Of a stretch of DNA of 64,000 nucleotides, positions 12,398-23,430 are shown piece after piece. The translations under genes were made by a program, and so were the position numbers. The stretch comes from Macrotrachela quadricornifera (taxonomy: Eukaryota; Rotifera; Eurotatoria; Philodinida; Philodinidae), in assembly GCA_022393335.1 (NCBI GenBank), contig JAJEKB010021345.1, positions 1,075,523 to 1,139,522 on the forward strand, read 5' to 3'. The first letter of the stretch is position 1; every line of letters starts with the position of its first letter. The notes under the pieces are model-generated. The model had not been told where the DNA came from. It ran no database searches and worked only from the letters and a program-made list of their open reading frames with translations.

Positions 12398-15300
12398 ATG
12401 GTATTGAAAAGTATTGTTCGTTATATAATAAATAAATATTTGAAAGATTATATTGAACAATTAGATGATGAAAGATTAAAAGTTGATCTTAAACATGGTT
12501 TGTATTATGAATGATTATTTATTTAAATTATAGTTTGGGAATTTTTTTTATTATTAGGACATGTTGCTTTAGAAAATCTTCATTTAAAACCAGAAGCATT
12601 AGTTAGTTTATATTTGTATATAAAAATAAATAAAATATTTGTATATAATAGGTTGGAGTTGGTCTACCTGTAACTGTAGCTGTTGGTTTTATTGGTTGAG
12701 TTTTATGAATTTGTATGAAATTTGAATTTTTATTTTTTATTATTAGAAAAATTAACAATAGTTATACCATGGAAAAATTTACATTCTAATCCAACAAAGG
12801 TTTATCTCGAAGGATTATATATGTTAGTTGTACCTAAAAATGGTAAAAAAATAAAATAAAAATCTCATATATATTTGAAATAATGAATTTTGTTTTTTTT
12901 TATAGAAGTACGTCAAGATTTAACAGAATATCATGCAGAAAAAATAAAACGAGTTCAACGTAAATTGGACAATTTGAGAAAAGCAGCATTAGGTTAAGAT
13001 TTAATTAAATCACTTTTATTATTAATTTGATAAGAATTTATTTGTAGATGAACATAAAGTTCATGAAAAAGATCAAGGATTTTTTGAAAAAATGAAATTA
13101 CAAATGATGCAAAATCTTCAAATTGTTCTAAAAAATTTTCATGTTAGTTATGAAACACAATCAACAACTAAATTAGGACATCCATTTTCATTTGGAGCTA
13201 CTATTCATAATTTACAATTAATTGTAAAATTCTTTTGTTTTTTTTTTGGTTTTAAATAATTAATCAAATATTTTTATTTTAGACAACGACCAATCATAAG
13301 CGAATTGGAAAAATTAAAGAAAATACACTTATCATATTTAAGGTTTTTATTATTATAATGAGTAGTCTATAATCGATAATTTTAATATAGGAAAAAATAC
13401 TGACAAGGGAAGGGTCCCAACTGTCAAATCACTTTTGAGCTAAGACTATGTGCGTTATGAATACTATGAAAAAAGTTCGAGTCGCTAGCTGATTGCTACG
13501 AAGATATTGTACTTTTACAGTATTTTTGAATAAATGCTGCGGCTCCCCTCAGGAACACAAGAAAAATTGATTTTCGAATCTCGACTTGAAACTTTGGATA
13601 GATATAGACTTCAATGAGAATAGTTTACTATGACTATTTCGCATTTTTTTCGCCCTTCCTTATCCTGCGAGATACAGTTATGAATAGCTTGTCTCTATAA
13701 ACTGGCAGATTTTATGCTCTTATTTTAAGACAAAAGCAGATGAAAAAATCTGAACTCATTTGGATCTACATAACGCACATAGTCTCAATTTAAAAGCGAT
13801 TTGACAGTTGAAACCCTTCCCTCGTAAGAGGTTCATTCGTTTCTTTTTTTTTGTATGATTTATTATTTGATTTTAAAATATTTACTTTAGATTACAGAAA
13901 TTCATAATCTATCACTTTATTGGAATAGTGATTGTAAATCACGAATACATCAATCATTTCAATATGTTGTTGTTCGTATAGAATTTTTTTTTTTAACAAA
14001 AAATTTTTTATTTTAAAAATATATTTTAGAATGATCTTAAATCAAAAATTGCAACGGATAATTTTATTCCAAGCAATGATGATATGAATTATGGTTTGAA
14101 TATAAATTTAATTTTTTTTTTTTTGATGTTTATTTTTTGTTATTTCACATTAGTTTTTTATCCAGTTAATTTAAATTTGGAATTAGAAGTAATGATAAAA
14201 TTTGCTGAACATAATTTTGAACGACCAATATTTAAAGTTGATTATAAAATTGAACAAATGAGTTTTCAAGTTGATCCAAGACAATTATCTGATTTACTTG
14301 ATTTTATTAAATTTCAAAATTATAGTGTTTTTTATGGTAGAAAATGAGTTTATTTTTATTTATTTATTTAATTAATTTTTTCGAAAAGATCGTTGTCGTG
14401 AATATCGTATATTGTATTTACGAGAATCAAATCCTCATACAAAATTAACACAAGAAGAACAAAATCGTATTCATGTAATTTATTCTTTTAAATATAATAA
14501 GAACAAAAAAAAAGATATTCCTTTTGTTTTTTTGTTTATTTAAATATAAGGTTCTAGAATCAAAATTAGATGTATATACTCTGGCATATATACGACATAC
14601 TATTGAATTAGAAGTATCTATATTTTTATTTTTGATAATATAATTTGTAGAATATTCTATAGACTCATCACTCTACAAATACAAATGATAATAATGATTA
14701 TAGTTGGTGGAATTGGTGGTGGAATGGAAATGCAGCATCTCATGAAGGTTTAGTATGATTTATATATATAAAAATTGATTAGTTTATTGAATGGAAAAAT
14801 ATTATTTTAATTAGAACATCATAAACCAACAGCAACACAAAATATGAATACTGCTGAAGATGCATTTTTTTCTGAAGAAGTTAGATTTAATTTTTCTATT
14901 GAAAACTATTTTTTTTTTTTTGTTTTTTAGACATTAGGTGTTGATGTTGAAATAAAGATGAAAAGAATTGAATTTAATTTATTAACACCAAGAACAAAAC
15001 AAAGGTAATTTATTTATTTTTATTTAGAAAATATTTTTTTGTTTAATATATTTAGATTAGCTAGAGGTATAGAAACAATTAGTCGTATAACTATAGATAA
15101 TTCTCAAATTGATTATAAACGACGAGCTATTTCATCGAGTCTCTTGTAAAAAAAAAACGTTATATTTTATCTTATTTGTTTTTTATATATATATTAATTA
15201 AGACTTGTACTTGATCTTGGTTATTTTCGTATATATGGTTTAAAATCTGATAATCAACATCGACCAATATTATTAACATCATCTTCAAAATCATTATATT

Positions 15301-16961
15301 CATTAATACGTATTGAATTTGAATTAGCTCCAATTGATAAAAAATCCGACTATAGATTTCTTATTAGTATGGAACCATTAACTATTGTTTATCATGCTGT
15401 AAGATAAATAAATTAAATAATAATATATAAGAAAAATAAATTCTTTTCCAGCCAACATTTAATGAAATAGTTTCAAATTTTGAACCAATTGATAAAAGCA
15501 TTACTTCTATTTCTCCACAGTTTGTTAATTAAATTTATATTTTAAAAACAAAATTAGATTATTTAGAATAAAACAACGAACAATTAAAGAAATGGAATAT
15601 GCTTTATCTATTGAGAAAATTTTTGATATGACAATTCAAATGAAAGGTTTACGTCTTTTATTACCAGAATATGGCATTTATCAAAAGTTTGTTATTTTTA
15701 TTTTCTTTAGTTTTATTTTATTTTTTTTTTTTATGTAGAAATTGTAAAACAATGCTTGTTCATCTCAGTAGTTTTATATTGAGATCATGTTTGAATAATG
15801 ATAAAGAAGGTGATCAAATTTTATTTAAGGTATATTTTATTCAAATTCTTAGAAGAAATTTCGAATGTTCAAGGTCAATTTTCACGAATTATCTATATAG
15901 ATTTTTGATTATAAGTCTAAATGCTTTTAAACTACATTTTATCTGAAGAGAGAATCTATTTGCAGTCATAATATAAAATCGAACAGTGTTCAATTTAAAA
16001 TAGTAAAAATTATTCTTTTAATATTATTTTTTTTGTAATTATTCTAGAAAGATATGAGAGAACGACGATATTATGTAAAATATCAATTATTATTAAATAA
16101 TTTTGGAATAAGTTATTTACCATCAGGTATTTTATTCAATTGAAAATTTCAATTTAATAAAAAAATTCTATTCTTTATTTTAGATAAAGAACGTATACCT
16201 CTATTAAAAGCAATTCCATTGTTAGATACTTATTTTTATAAATGTATTTTTTGGGATGATGCCAATTTAGCAGAGTAATGAAATTTTTTTTTTATTTTAA
16301 ATAAATTTCTTGTAATATATATTCTATATAAAAATATATTCTTATTCGTTTCTTTTTTTTTATTTAATTAGTTGGCGAATTTATGTTAAAATTGCAAAAA
16401 TGAGCGAATTTAAATTATCAAAAAAATTTTTTCGTCAATTAATTCTTCATCATCGATCAGTTCCATTATTTTATTCAGTAATGGCAGAAATATTATATCG
16501 AATTAATTATTTTTGTAAATTATTTATATTTTTTTTTTCATATTTTCTATTTATTATTATCTTTTAGTTGATATTTTTCCTCCTCATATAACTGCTGAAA
16601 CTGATATATTTATTAATAAATGTTCTTTTGTTACTATGCATTCGAAAAAATCACTTCAAATGGGTAAATTAATTTTAGTATTCTTATTTATTTTATCCTT
16701 TTTTATTTGTTATTTATTAAAAAGATTTCTATAGTCACTTGGAAAGAACAAGACATGATAATGAATATAATAAATCAATGACAGCTGTATTAAAACATTT
16801 AACAATGAAACTTCATCCATCTTTAATATCAAAAGAGTAAGATTTTTATATTTGTTTATTTTTTTATATTTTAATTAACCTATTTATACAGATTATTTTG
16901 GCCATTTTATCAAAAAAATTCTATTGAATTGTCATATTCTGATACTGATACCAAATTATGA
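12398..16961 (+). CDS. Short VPS13-like protein (chorein N-terminus)
   Basis: VPS13 proteins are bridge-like lipid transfer proteins at organelle contacts. About 26 exons can be followed: 12398-12497, 12558-12601, 12652-12694, 12747-12842, 12906-12992, 13048-13223, 13283-13342, 13891-~13968, 14030-14093, 14154-14336, 14389-14474, 14551-14613, 14663-14747, 14815-14879, 14931-15004, 15056-15145, 15203-15398, 15452-15519, 15558-15686, 15739-15829, 16048-16126, 16184-16274, 16372-16514, 16568-16663, 16725-16836, 16892-16961. Phases close at 822 residues. The chorein region (1-110) shows MVLKSIVRYIINKYLKDYI, GHVALENLHLKPEAL, IPWKNL and LEGLYMLVVP, as in VPS13A/C. The Trp-rich NDYSWWNWWWNG near 380 aligns with the GGWFSGLWG stretch of VPS13C. 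Full VPS13 proteins exceed 3000 residues; this one stops after the N-terminal region and lacks the rod, VAB and C-terminal domains. It is a short paralogue or a truncated but still open gene. One intron holds a MITE. Confidence 0.85.
13399..13830. mobile_element. MITE with ~60-bp inverted repeats in VPS13 intron
   Basis: The left end (GACAAGGGAAGGGTCCCAAC, about 13402 on, running to GACTATGTGCGTTATG) is matched by the reverse complement of the right end (about 13768-13830, CATAACGCACATAGTCTC ... GACAGTTGAAACCCTTCCCT). The inverted repeats are about 60 bp with a few mismatches. The 300-bp centre has no ORF. It lies wholly in the intron between exons ending at 13342 and starting at 13891, so it does not interrupt the reading frame. 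It is a non-autonomous DNA transposon; superfamily not assigned. Confidence 0.8.
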
Positions 16962-17388
16962 TCATATTTTGAAATATTTCTATCATCATCAATTTTCTAT
17001 AATATTAACAATAACAAATTTTCATATGTAATATTATATAATATTCTAGAAGGATAATATTATAATACAGGTTTACTAGATGAATCTCGTTTTTTTTACA
17101 TCATAAGTCAATAATTCATTTTACCCTCACTTTCATCTTCTGAATTTAATAAGTATCTGAGTTATCAACTAATCGATTTGACCACTATCTAATTCCTAAT
17201 AATTTATAGTTACTTAAAATAAGTTATTATAAACAGGATTGATTACAGCCAATCCTAATTGATTTTCGATGATAAATTTATTCAGTGAAAATGAAAATTA
17301 TCAAATAAAATTATTCTATAATAAAATATATTTAAAAATAAAAAGACACGTTTCAATATTGAATTGAAACATTTTTTTGATAATCTGA
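16962..17388. other. Intergenic between convergent genes
   Basis: Downstream of VPS13-like and downstream of the cupin gene on the other strand. AT-rich, no ORF or repeat of note. Confidence 0.5.
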
Positions 17389-17727
17389 TTATCTATTACC
17401 ATTTCGAACAATGACAAGCATTTGACAACCAAGATTTGCATCAGCTTGATAAGGACCATGTTTCATTCCGGGATTACGCCATGCATGATATCCTTTGCTA
17501 AATGATTGATCAAGAGAAAGATCAGTAATAGCACCTTCAAGAATATAAACTTCCTCGTGAAATGTATGCGTAATAATCTCACTACCAGTTTTAAAACCAC
17601 ATGGCCATGTTTGTATACTAGTCTCTGGAGATAATTGTGTTATACAGATTTCTTTTGAATCACATAATGGAAATGAAGGAAGATTTGGTTGATAAAATTC
17701 ACGATCATTCATATAGATGTGTTCCAT
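17389..17727 (-). CDS. ChrR-like small cupin protein
   Basis: A 112-residue single-exon cupin-fold protein; no specific substrate can be assigned. Cupin motif 1 is visible as HTFHEEVYILEG at about residues 54-65 and motif 2 as NPGMKHGPY at about 85-93, supplying His/Glu ligands for a metal. The order TWPCGFKTGSE, THTFHEEVYILEG, GYHAWRNPGMKHGPY resembles bacterial ChrR-like/cupin_7 proteins. The ATG at 17727 is the first Met and the protein is complete at both ends of the fold. The lack of introns in a window of intron-rich genes, and the bacterial-type sequence, suggest horizontal acquisition, but single-exon native genes also occur here. Confidence 0.75.
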   Translation of the reverse strand: MEHIYMNDREFYQPNLPSFPLCDSKEICITQLSPETSIQTWPCGFKTGSEIITHTFHEEVYILEGAITDLSLDQSFSKGYHAWRNPGMKHGPYQADANLGCQMLVIVRNGNR

Positions 17728-18989
17728 GGTTTATTTTGACAATCGATGGTGGTGATTAATAGTACTTAAATCGCTCTTCAAAATGGCAAAGTACAACGAG
17801 AAAGAAAATCTAGATATTATACTACTATCGTTTAGTAAAAGTAAATATAACTATATATATAAAAGACTAAGGCATGATAAGATAAACGAAAAGTAACATG
17901 AAGGCGTTTATTTGTTTTCTTCAATATTAGTGAAATAACTAAAAATGAAGCAATATGAGCATCACCTGTAATCTTTAAATTAGAGATACCTGTTGGAATA
18001 CATATGAAGATATAAATGAACATGTGAGTGACACTGTACCCTATCATTTTCAAGAAAAAACTATAGTTAAATTTTACGTAGAAATGAAACCGTGATACAA
18101 CGCTATATAGAAAGTTTTAAATAAATATTGAACATTTATCAAAGAAAATTAATAAAATAAACAAATGAATAGAGGACAAAGCTAGAACAAGTACTTTTGA
18201 TAGAATTTAAGTATTTCCATTACAATTCGTATGTCATAAAGGATGAGGGTTTATTCAATAGAAAAATTGTACTCAAGTATAGCAAGTACGTGTGCTTATT
18301 GGTATTTGTCAACACATGAAAAAGACTGGTATATATTCTTTTGTACAACTTATGACAATGAACAAAATAACCTAATTAAGTTTGTATTTCATGCAAGATA
18401 TACAGGTACTATTGCATATGTACATTAAGTACAATACAAGTACCAATCCTAGCTGTGAGAGATGATTAAACAGTCTAAAGTCAAATGATATATGGTTAAA
18501 TAACTTCAAATAGAATATGCAAGTGGAACTAATTGTGGATATATATCTTGCGTACCTATACTACAAGAAACAAATGGTGGAATATCATGTGCTATTATAT
18601 ACAAGAAGAATTTATAACAATACATGTATGAATTTTAATATCTTTTCTTTACATGTCAGCCGTAGTATGAAACAGAGCCCGAAAACGAACCGAACTCCAA
18701 TCACCTTTTTGGAAATGCATTCGCACCGAATCCGAACTATTTCTTGAAAAATTACGTCGGACCGAACTATTACTGATTGAACTATCATTTATTTCTTGAA
18801 AAATATGTTAACAAATTTTAATTTATTTATTCTATTTGTTCCATTGTTTCATGCTGCAAAAGGGCGAACGGATGACCGTCCAATTGATAAGTGCATTTTT
18901 TTAAAATAACTGACATATCGTCATCTTTTCTTCATTGATATATTGAGATTATATTATATTCCAGTTGTCATAAACTAGTCATTTTAACT
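17728..18989. other. Gene-free stretch before transposon block
   Basis: Several short open frames occur (for example 18243-18428 and 18517-18747), but they lack splice logic, domains and composition typical of the real genes. Around 18690-18780 the motif CCGAAC(T) recurs several times as an imperfect short repeat. Nothing else is recognised. Confidence 0.45.
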
Positions 18990-19391
18990 TACAGTAAAAC
19001 CTCTCTATAGTGGACACCTGTGAGACCGATCAAAAGTGTCCACTATACGGAGGTGTCCACTTTGGAGAGGCTTTGTATTTTTGTTGCGTAACAACTGTTA
19101 CTGTGCCTAAATCATACGTAACCCTGCTTAGTACATAGATTAGATAGAATTATATGAAGGTCGGCTTATCTCGTTAATCATCATAAAACGGTTTAATGTA
19201 GACGACCTTTTAAAAAAAAACCTCAGCAAAAATCTCTTGTACACATCTCGCAATTACATCAGAACGGATTGTGTAGGAATAAGCATTTTGAAAACAAGAA
19301 CAAGTCGTATATTGTAATCAATATCTTAATAAATGAATATCAAGTTTTAGAACTATCTCCCTTGTATTTTCATTATGTTGTCTGTTAATTA

Positions 19392-20168
19392 TACAGGGTG
19401 GCCAGGAAGGTATACAACAAAAGAAAGTTTTTATATCTCACGAACTACGATAGATAGCAGCCTCTACCTTTCACCATTATAAAGCTCAATGGTTGCGATT
19501 TTTTGTTCACTAATCAAATCTATTTAACTGTATCGGTTCTAATTATGGTACCATTCGAACCTGAAAAACGAGTTTTCCTACAGATGGATGAGTATAGTGT
19601 AAAATTGCTTTTGAATAAAAGTTGATTTTGTCATGATTTTCGATTCTCTTTTGCACCACTTTGTTGAGAAACTAACATAATTCAAACATAAATACGTTCA
19701 AAATGAGTACAATCGCCTTCCACACAAAGTTTTATCCGTTTGCAAAAAATTTTAATTACGCGTTGCAAACCTGCATTGTCGATCTCAAAATTTATCGCGT
19801 TTTTCCGTTTTGACAAATTGTTAGAACTATTTTTTATAAACTTTCTCTTACAAATAACTCAAAAAATAAGAAATCGAGTGAGTTCAAGTCTGGATGAGGT
19901 GTTGAGTCCTTGCCATACTTCGTATCGAAAGCTTTACGAGGATATTCAACACTTTCGCCATGTTGATAATAATTTTGAATAAAAAAACGAGTATTTTTGG
20001 TTCAAGTCGTACTATAATTAGAACCGATACAATTAAATAGATTTGATTAGTGCACAAAGAATCGCAACCATTGAGCTTTATAATGGTGAAAGGTAGAGGC
20101 TGCTATCTATCGTAGCTCGTGAGATATAAAAACTTTCTTTTGTTGTATACCTTCCTGGTCACTCTGTA
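19392..20168 (-). mobile_element. Nested Tc1/mariner-type element with decayed transposase
   Basis: Inverted repeats of about 155 bp or more start TACAGGGTGGCCAGGAAGG at 19392 and end as their near-complement (CCTTCCTGGTCACTCTGTA) at 20168, with TA at each border. On the minus strand, between about 19985 and 19690, a broken reading frame retains typical C-terminal transposase phrases: HPDLNSLDF (the PDLxPLDF block), then, after frameshifts and stops, AGLQRVIKIFCKRIKLCVEG and CTHFERIY. The remainder of the transposase is gone. This is an inactivated, internally deleted mariner-like copy inserted inside the older element. Confidence 0.8.
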
Positions 20169-20627
20169 CAACATGTAATATTCTGTTTCATTTGATAAAA
20201 GTAAAGAGAAAATTTAAATAAAAAAAGCTGTAAACTAAAGTTATTTAGAACAGTAGTTTAAGAAAAGATAATATTGCATAAAAAATATGAATTTCAATAA
20301 AGATAAAATCAACATTGTCGAGTAATTTCTTTCAGATTTTAAGATATACTCGAAATGTCCATTTGTCACTTGGAAGAGAATGCCAAAGATGTCTCGAAAT
20401 TAGACGGCTGTCCACTTTTGAGAGGTTTTATATTATGGACGGGACCGGAAAGGAGTGTCCATAGTCCAGAATAGAGAGGTGTCCATATTTGAGAGGTTCA
20501 TTTACAGTAAAAATTGCTCGGGTGGACCGGAAGGTGTCCACAATGGCTCAGTCTCAAAAGAGATACTTTTTTTCCTATGTATAGCGATTTGAAAATGTTT
20601 TGCAGAAAAAACATCCTCTGAATATAA

Positions 20628-21445
20628 GTAGCTAGCACTATTTAATCTGTTCCAGCACTACTTAATCGATGTCAATAGCTACTCAAAGTTTCCGTAGCTA
20701 CTTTATCTACTCATATACTTGCTTACGTTTGCCTATAAGTACCCAGCACTATTTAATCAATATCAATAGCTACTCAAAGCTTTTTTAGCTACTTTATCTA
20801 CTTATATACTTTCTTATGTTTAACTTTGAATAGCTAGCACTATTTAATCTTTTTCAGCACTACTTAATCGATATCAATAGCTATTCAAAGTTTCTGTAAC
20901 TACTTTATCTACTTACATACTTTCTCATATTTGACTTTAAGTAGCCAGCACTATTTAATCTTTTCCAGCACTACTTAATCGATATAAATAGCGGTTCAAA
21001 GTTTTCATAGCTACTTTATCTACTCATATACTTTCTCATGTTTGACTTTAAGTAGCCAGCACTATTTAAACTTTTCCAGCACTACTTAATCGATATCAAT
21101 AGCTATTCAAAGTTTCTGTAGCTACTTTATCTACTTATATACTTTCTTATGTTTGACTTTAAGTAGCCAGCACTATTTAAACTTTCCAGCACTATTTAAT
21201 CAATATCAATAGCTACTTAAAGTTTCCGTAGCTACTTTATCTACTCATATGCTTTCTTACCTTTGACTTTAAGTAGCCAACACTATTTAATTTTTTCCTG
21301 CACTATTTAATCGATATCAATAGCTATTTAAAAGTCTCATAGCTATTTAATCTTTCCTTATATTTCTTGGCACTGACTTTAAGTAGCCAGCACGACTTAA
21401 TCGATATGAACAGCTATTTAAAGTTTTGCTAGCTATTTAATATAT
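20628..21445. repeat. ~110-bp tandem array, about 8 units
   Basis: Units begin (GTAGCCAGCACTATTTAATC or close variants) near 20628, 20739, 20831, 20941, 21052, 21163, 21273 and 21383. Spacing is 110-111 bp except one unit of about 91 bp, which lacks one of the two AGCACTA(C/T)TTAAT sub-blocks. Within a unit, the words CACTATTTAATC, TCGATATCAATAGCTA and GTAGCTACTTTATCTACT recur. Related AGCTACTTAAA words continue in diluted form to about 22080. The array lies between the ends of the right-hand element of the block. Confidence 0.85.
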
Positions 21446-22379
21446 TCACCAGGAGGTAGGTGGAAAAATGAATCAGTTTAAATAAGTTTAAATAATCATT
21501 AATTGTTAGACTGTATTTCATTTATTAATCAAACAAATCTATATCGTTAATGTATTATTCACGTAGATATATTCAAATTACTGATGATGACTATGTTCAC
21601 TCATTTTGAGGTAACAACTCCAATTCGAGCAGGTGGTGAAAAAAGGGGAAAATTAAATAATTCAATTTAAATAATTTTAACTGATCATGCGTTTTAAAAC
21701 TATATTTTATTTATTAAACAAAACAATCTATATTACAAATAGATATATTCGCTGGCTATAGATTAGAATTTTGTACAATATGCAAAAATGGAGTTCCGCA
21801 TTTCTATTACTGACTGTTAAAAACATTCATACCTGTCAGCACTGTATTAACATAACTAGTCAAAAACTCATCATTATGAATGCTGACTATTTTAGAAATA
21901 ATATTTTATTTTTATTCTGACATTTTATTAAAGGATTCAGTTATTTAAATAATTTAATAGTTATAAAAGTCGTTTAAATAGCTGAACTTATAGTTTTCAA
22001 TAGCTACTTAAACAAAAAGTTACACGAATATTGTAGACGCGCTTTATTTTAAGTAGCTATATCGAGTTTTAAATAGCTATAATATTTAATTAAAAAGTAT
22101 CTCTTTTGAGAAGCTACGGTCCACAATAAGTGGGTGTCCACTTTAAAGAAGTGTCCACATAGAGAGATTTCACTGTATGAAGATAAAGGTTATCTTTTTC
22201 CCAACTTAATAAAAGATACTAAGAACGAACTAAGACGGATCTATAATTCGAACAAATTATTCAATTATATTTATTCTTCAATAGTTTGCATTGTCTTGAG
22301 TATGGAGATCTCTTTAAAAAAATCAGCACTTACAACATTTTTAAGTAAAGTTTTAATATTATTAATTATTAGTTTATTC

Positions 22380-23430
22380 TTATGCTTCTCGATTAATTAA
22401 ATCATTTTGTTGATCTTTATACATTTTTAATATTTTTTGTATTTGTTCATGTTGACCTAAAAAGAAGATATTTGTGATACATGACAACTGCATATACATT
22501 AATATTATACGTGGAGTGATTGGATTTCTTTTTCCTTTAGCTGTTAAACGTTGCTGTTGTAAATGAAAATTGTAATTTATTGCATCATCCGCTATTAATT
22601 ATAATTGTTTTAAAAAAAAGGTAAAATAATACTCAAATGTATTTACCTTCTAAATGGAATAATATTCCAATGAGAATAGACATGATCGTACCAGTTCGTC
22701 CACGACCTCCTCTATAAAAAAAACAATCATCTCTTCTTTTAATTCGAACGATTTTACTCATTTTACCGGCAATGAATAAGAATTTTCTGGTGATCCTTTT
22801 TAATCCTTTGCGATAAATTTAAACAAAAATCTAACAATTTTTCATCATCTCGACAAATAAATTGATCCGGGATTGGAAATGATATAAATTCAACTTGTCG
22901 ATTATCTATATATTAAATACAAATCTAATTTTTGTCAAGTTAATATTCATAACAAAAAAAAAAATAACCTTGAAGAGCATATTGTCGAATCTGTTGTTCA
23001 TATGGGGTAAAATGACTAAATTCTCTTGGTGTCATAAGATTGACAAATACTTCAATACCACAATCATATATAGCCCGCGTGATACGTTGGTGTTCATCAA
23101 AATCTTTTGCACCGGGATATCTACTCGATAGAAGTAATTCTGGTATAGCTAAATAAGAACAAAATTATAGTCTTGAAGTTAGTGACTAGACATGCTAATC
23201 AATAAAATCAAGTAGAATCGTTCAAATTAGTAAAAAAAAATAATATTAGTGAATTTTTATCTTTTGCTCTAAGGTGTTTTAAACTGTATATGATTAGAAT
23301 ATTTTCCATTTAATAGCTAGCTATAGAGATCTGAAAGTCACTTATTTTACTTATTTCTTTTCAATAACTTACTCCAATGACTGCCTTCAGTGGGTCCACG
23401 ACAAGAAACATCAATTGTATTTAATTGCAT
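22380..23430 (-). CDS. CX5R cysteine phosphatase (dual-specificity-like)
   Basis: A protein phosphatase-like enzyme of 217 residues. Exons (complement): 23373-23430, 22969-23148, 22767-22905, 22647-22711, 22380-22591; phases close exactly. The signature loop is IHCRGGRGRTG: the nucleophile Cys is residue 125 and the phosphate-binding Arg residue 131, with Thr following, matching HCX5R(S/T). The codon for the residue after Cys is split by an intron. Upstream, SRYPGAKD and VFVNLMTPREF resemble the WPD-side region of atypical dual-specificity phosphatases, though a clear general-acid Asp is not assigned. Downstream is a helical tail with LTAKGKRNPITPRI. No targeting signal is seen. Substrate, whether protein or phospholipid, cannot be told. 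It begins only about 200 bp from the transposon block. Confidence 0.8.

Larger units (their letters stand above)
18990..22177. mobile_element. Composite DNA-transposon block
   Basis: The block starts TA + CAGTAAAACCTCTCTATAGT at 18990 and ends with the complementary-type terminus GAGAGATTTCACTGTA at 22177. It is therefore bounded by matching CAGTRAAAYCTCTCTA inverted ends with TA at both borders. Such ends, with repeated GTGTCCAC words just inside, recall pogo/Tigger-type Tc1-mariner elements. A second end of the same type (TACAGTAAAAATTGCTCGGG at 20503) sits in the middle, so the block is best read as two related elements side by side, 18990-20507 and 20503-22177. The first is itself interrupted by another transposon (19392-20168). 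No intact transposase is present. Confidence 0.75.

Noticed and set aside
16731..16782. ATAG acceptor at 16731-16734 for VPS13 exon 25
   Set aside because: It leads to an in-frame TGA; the acceptor ending at 16724 keeps the frame open to the final exon.
18243..18747. Two plus-strand ORFs of 61 and 76 codons
   Set aside because: No splice logic, domain or typical codon pattern; chance frames in a gene-free region.
20628..21445. CRISPR-like array
   Set aside because: Units are contiguous 110-bp repeats without unique spacers, in a eukaryotic genome; it is a tandem satellite.
22134..22400. 88-codon plus-strand ORF
   Set aside because: It overlaps the transposon terminus and the antisense of the phosphatase last exon.
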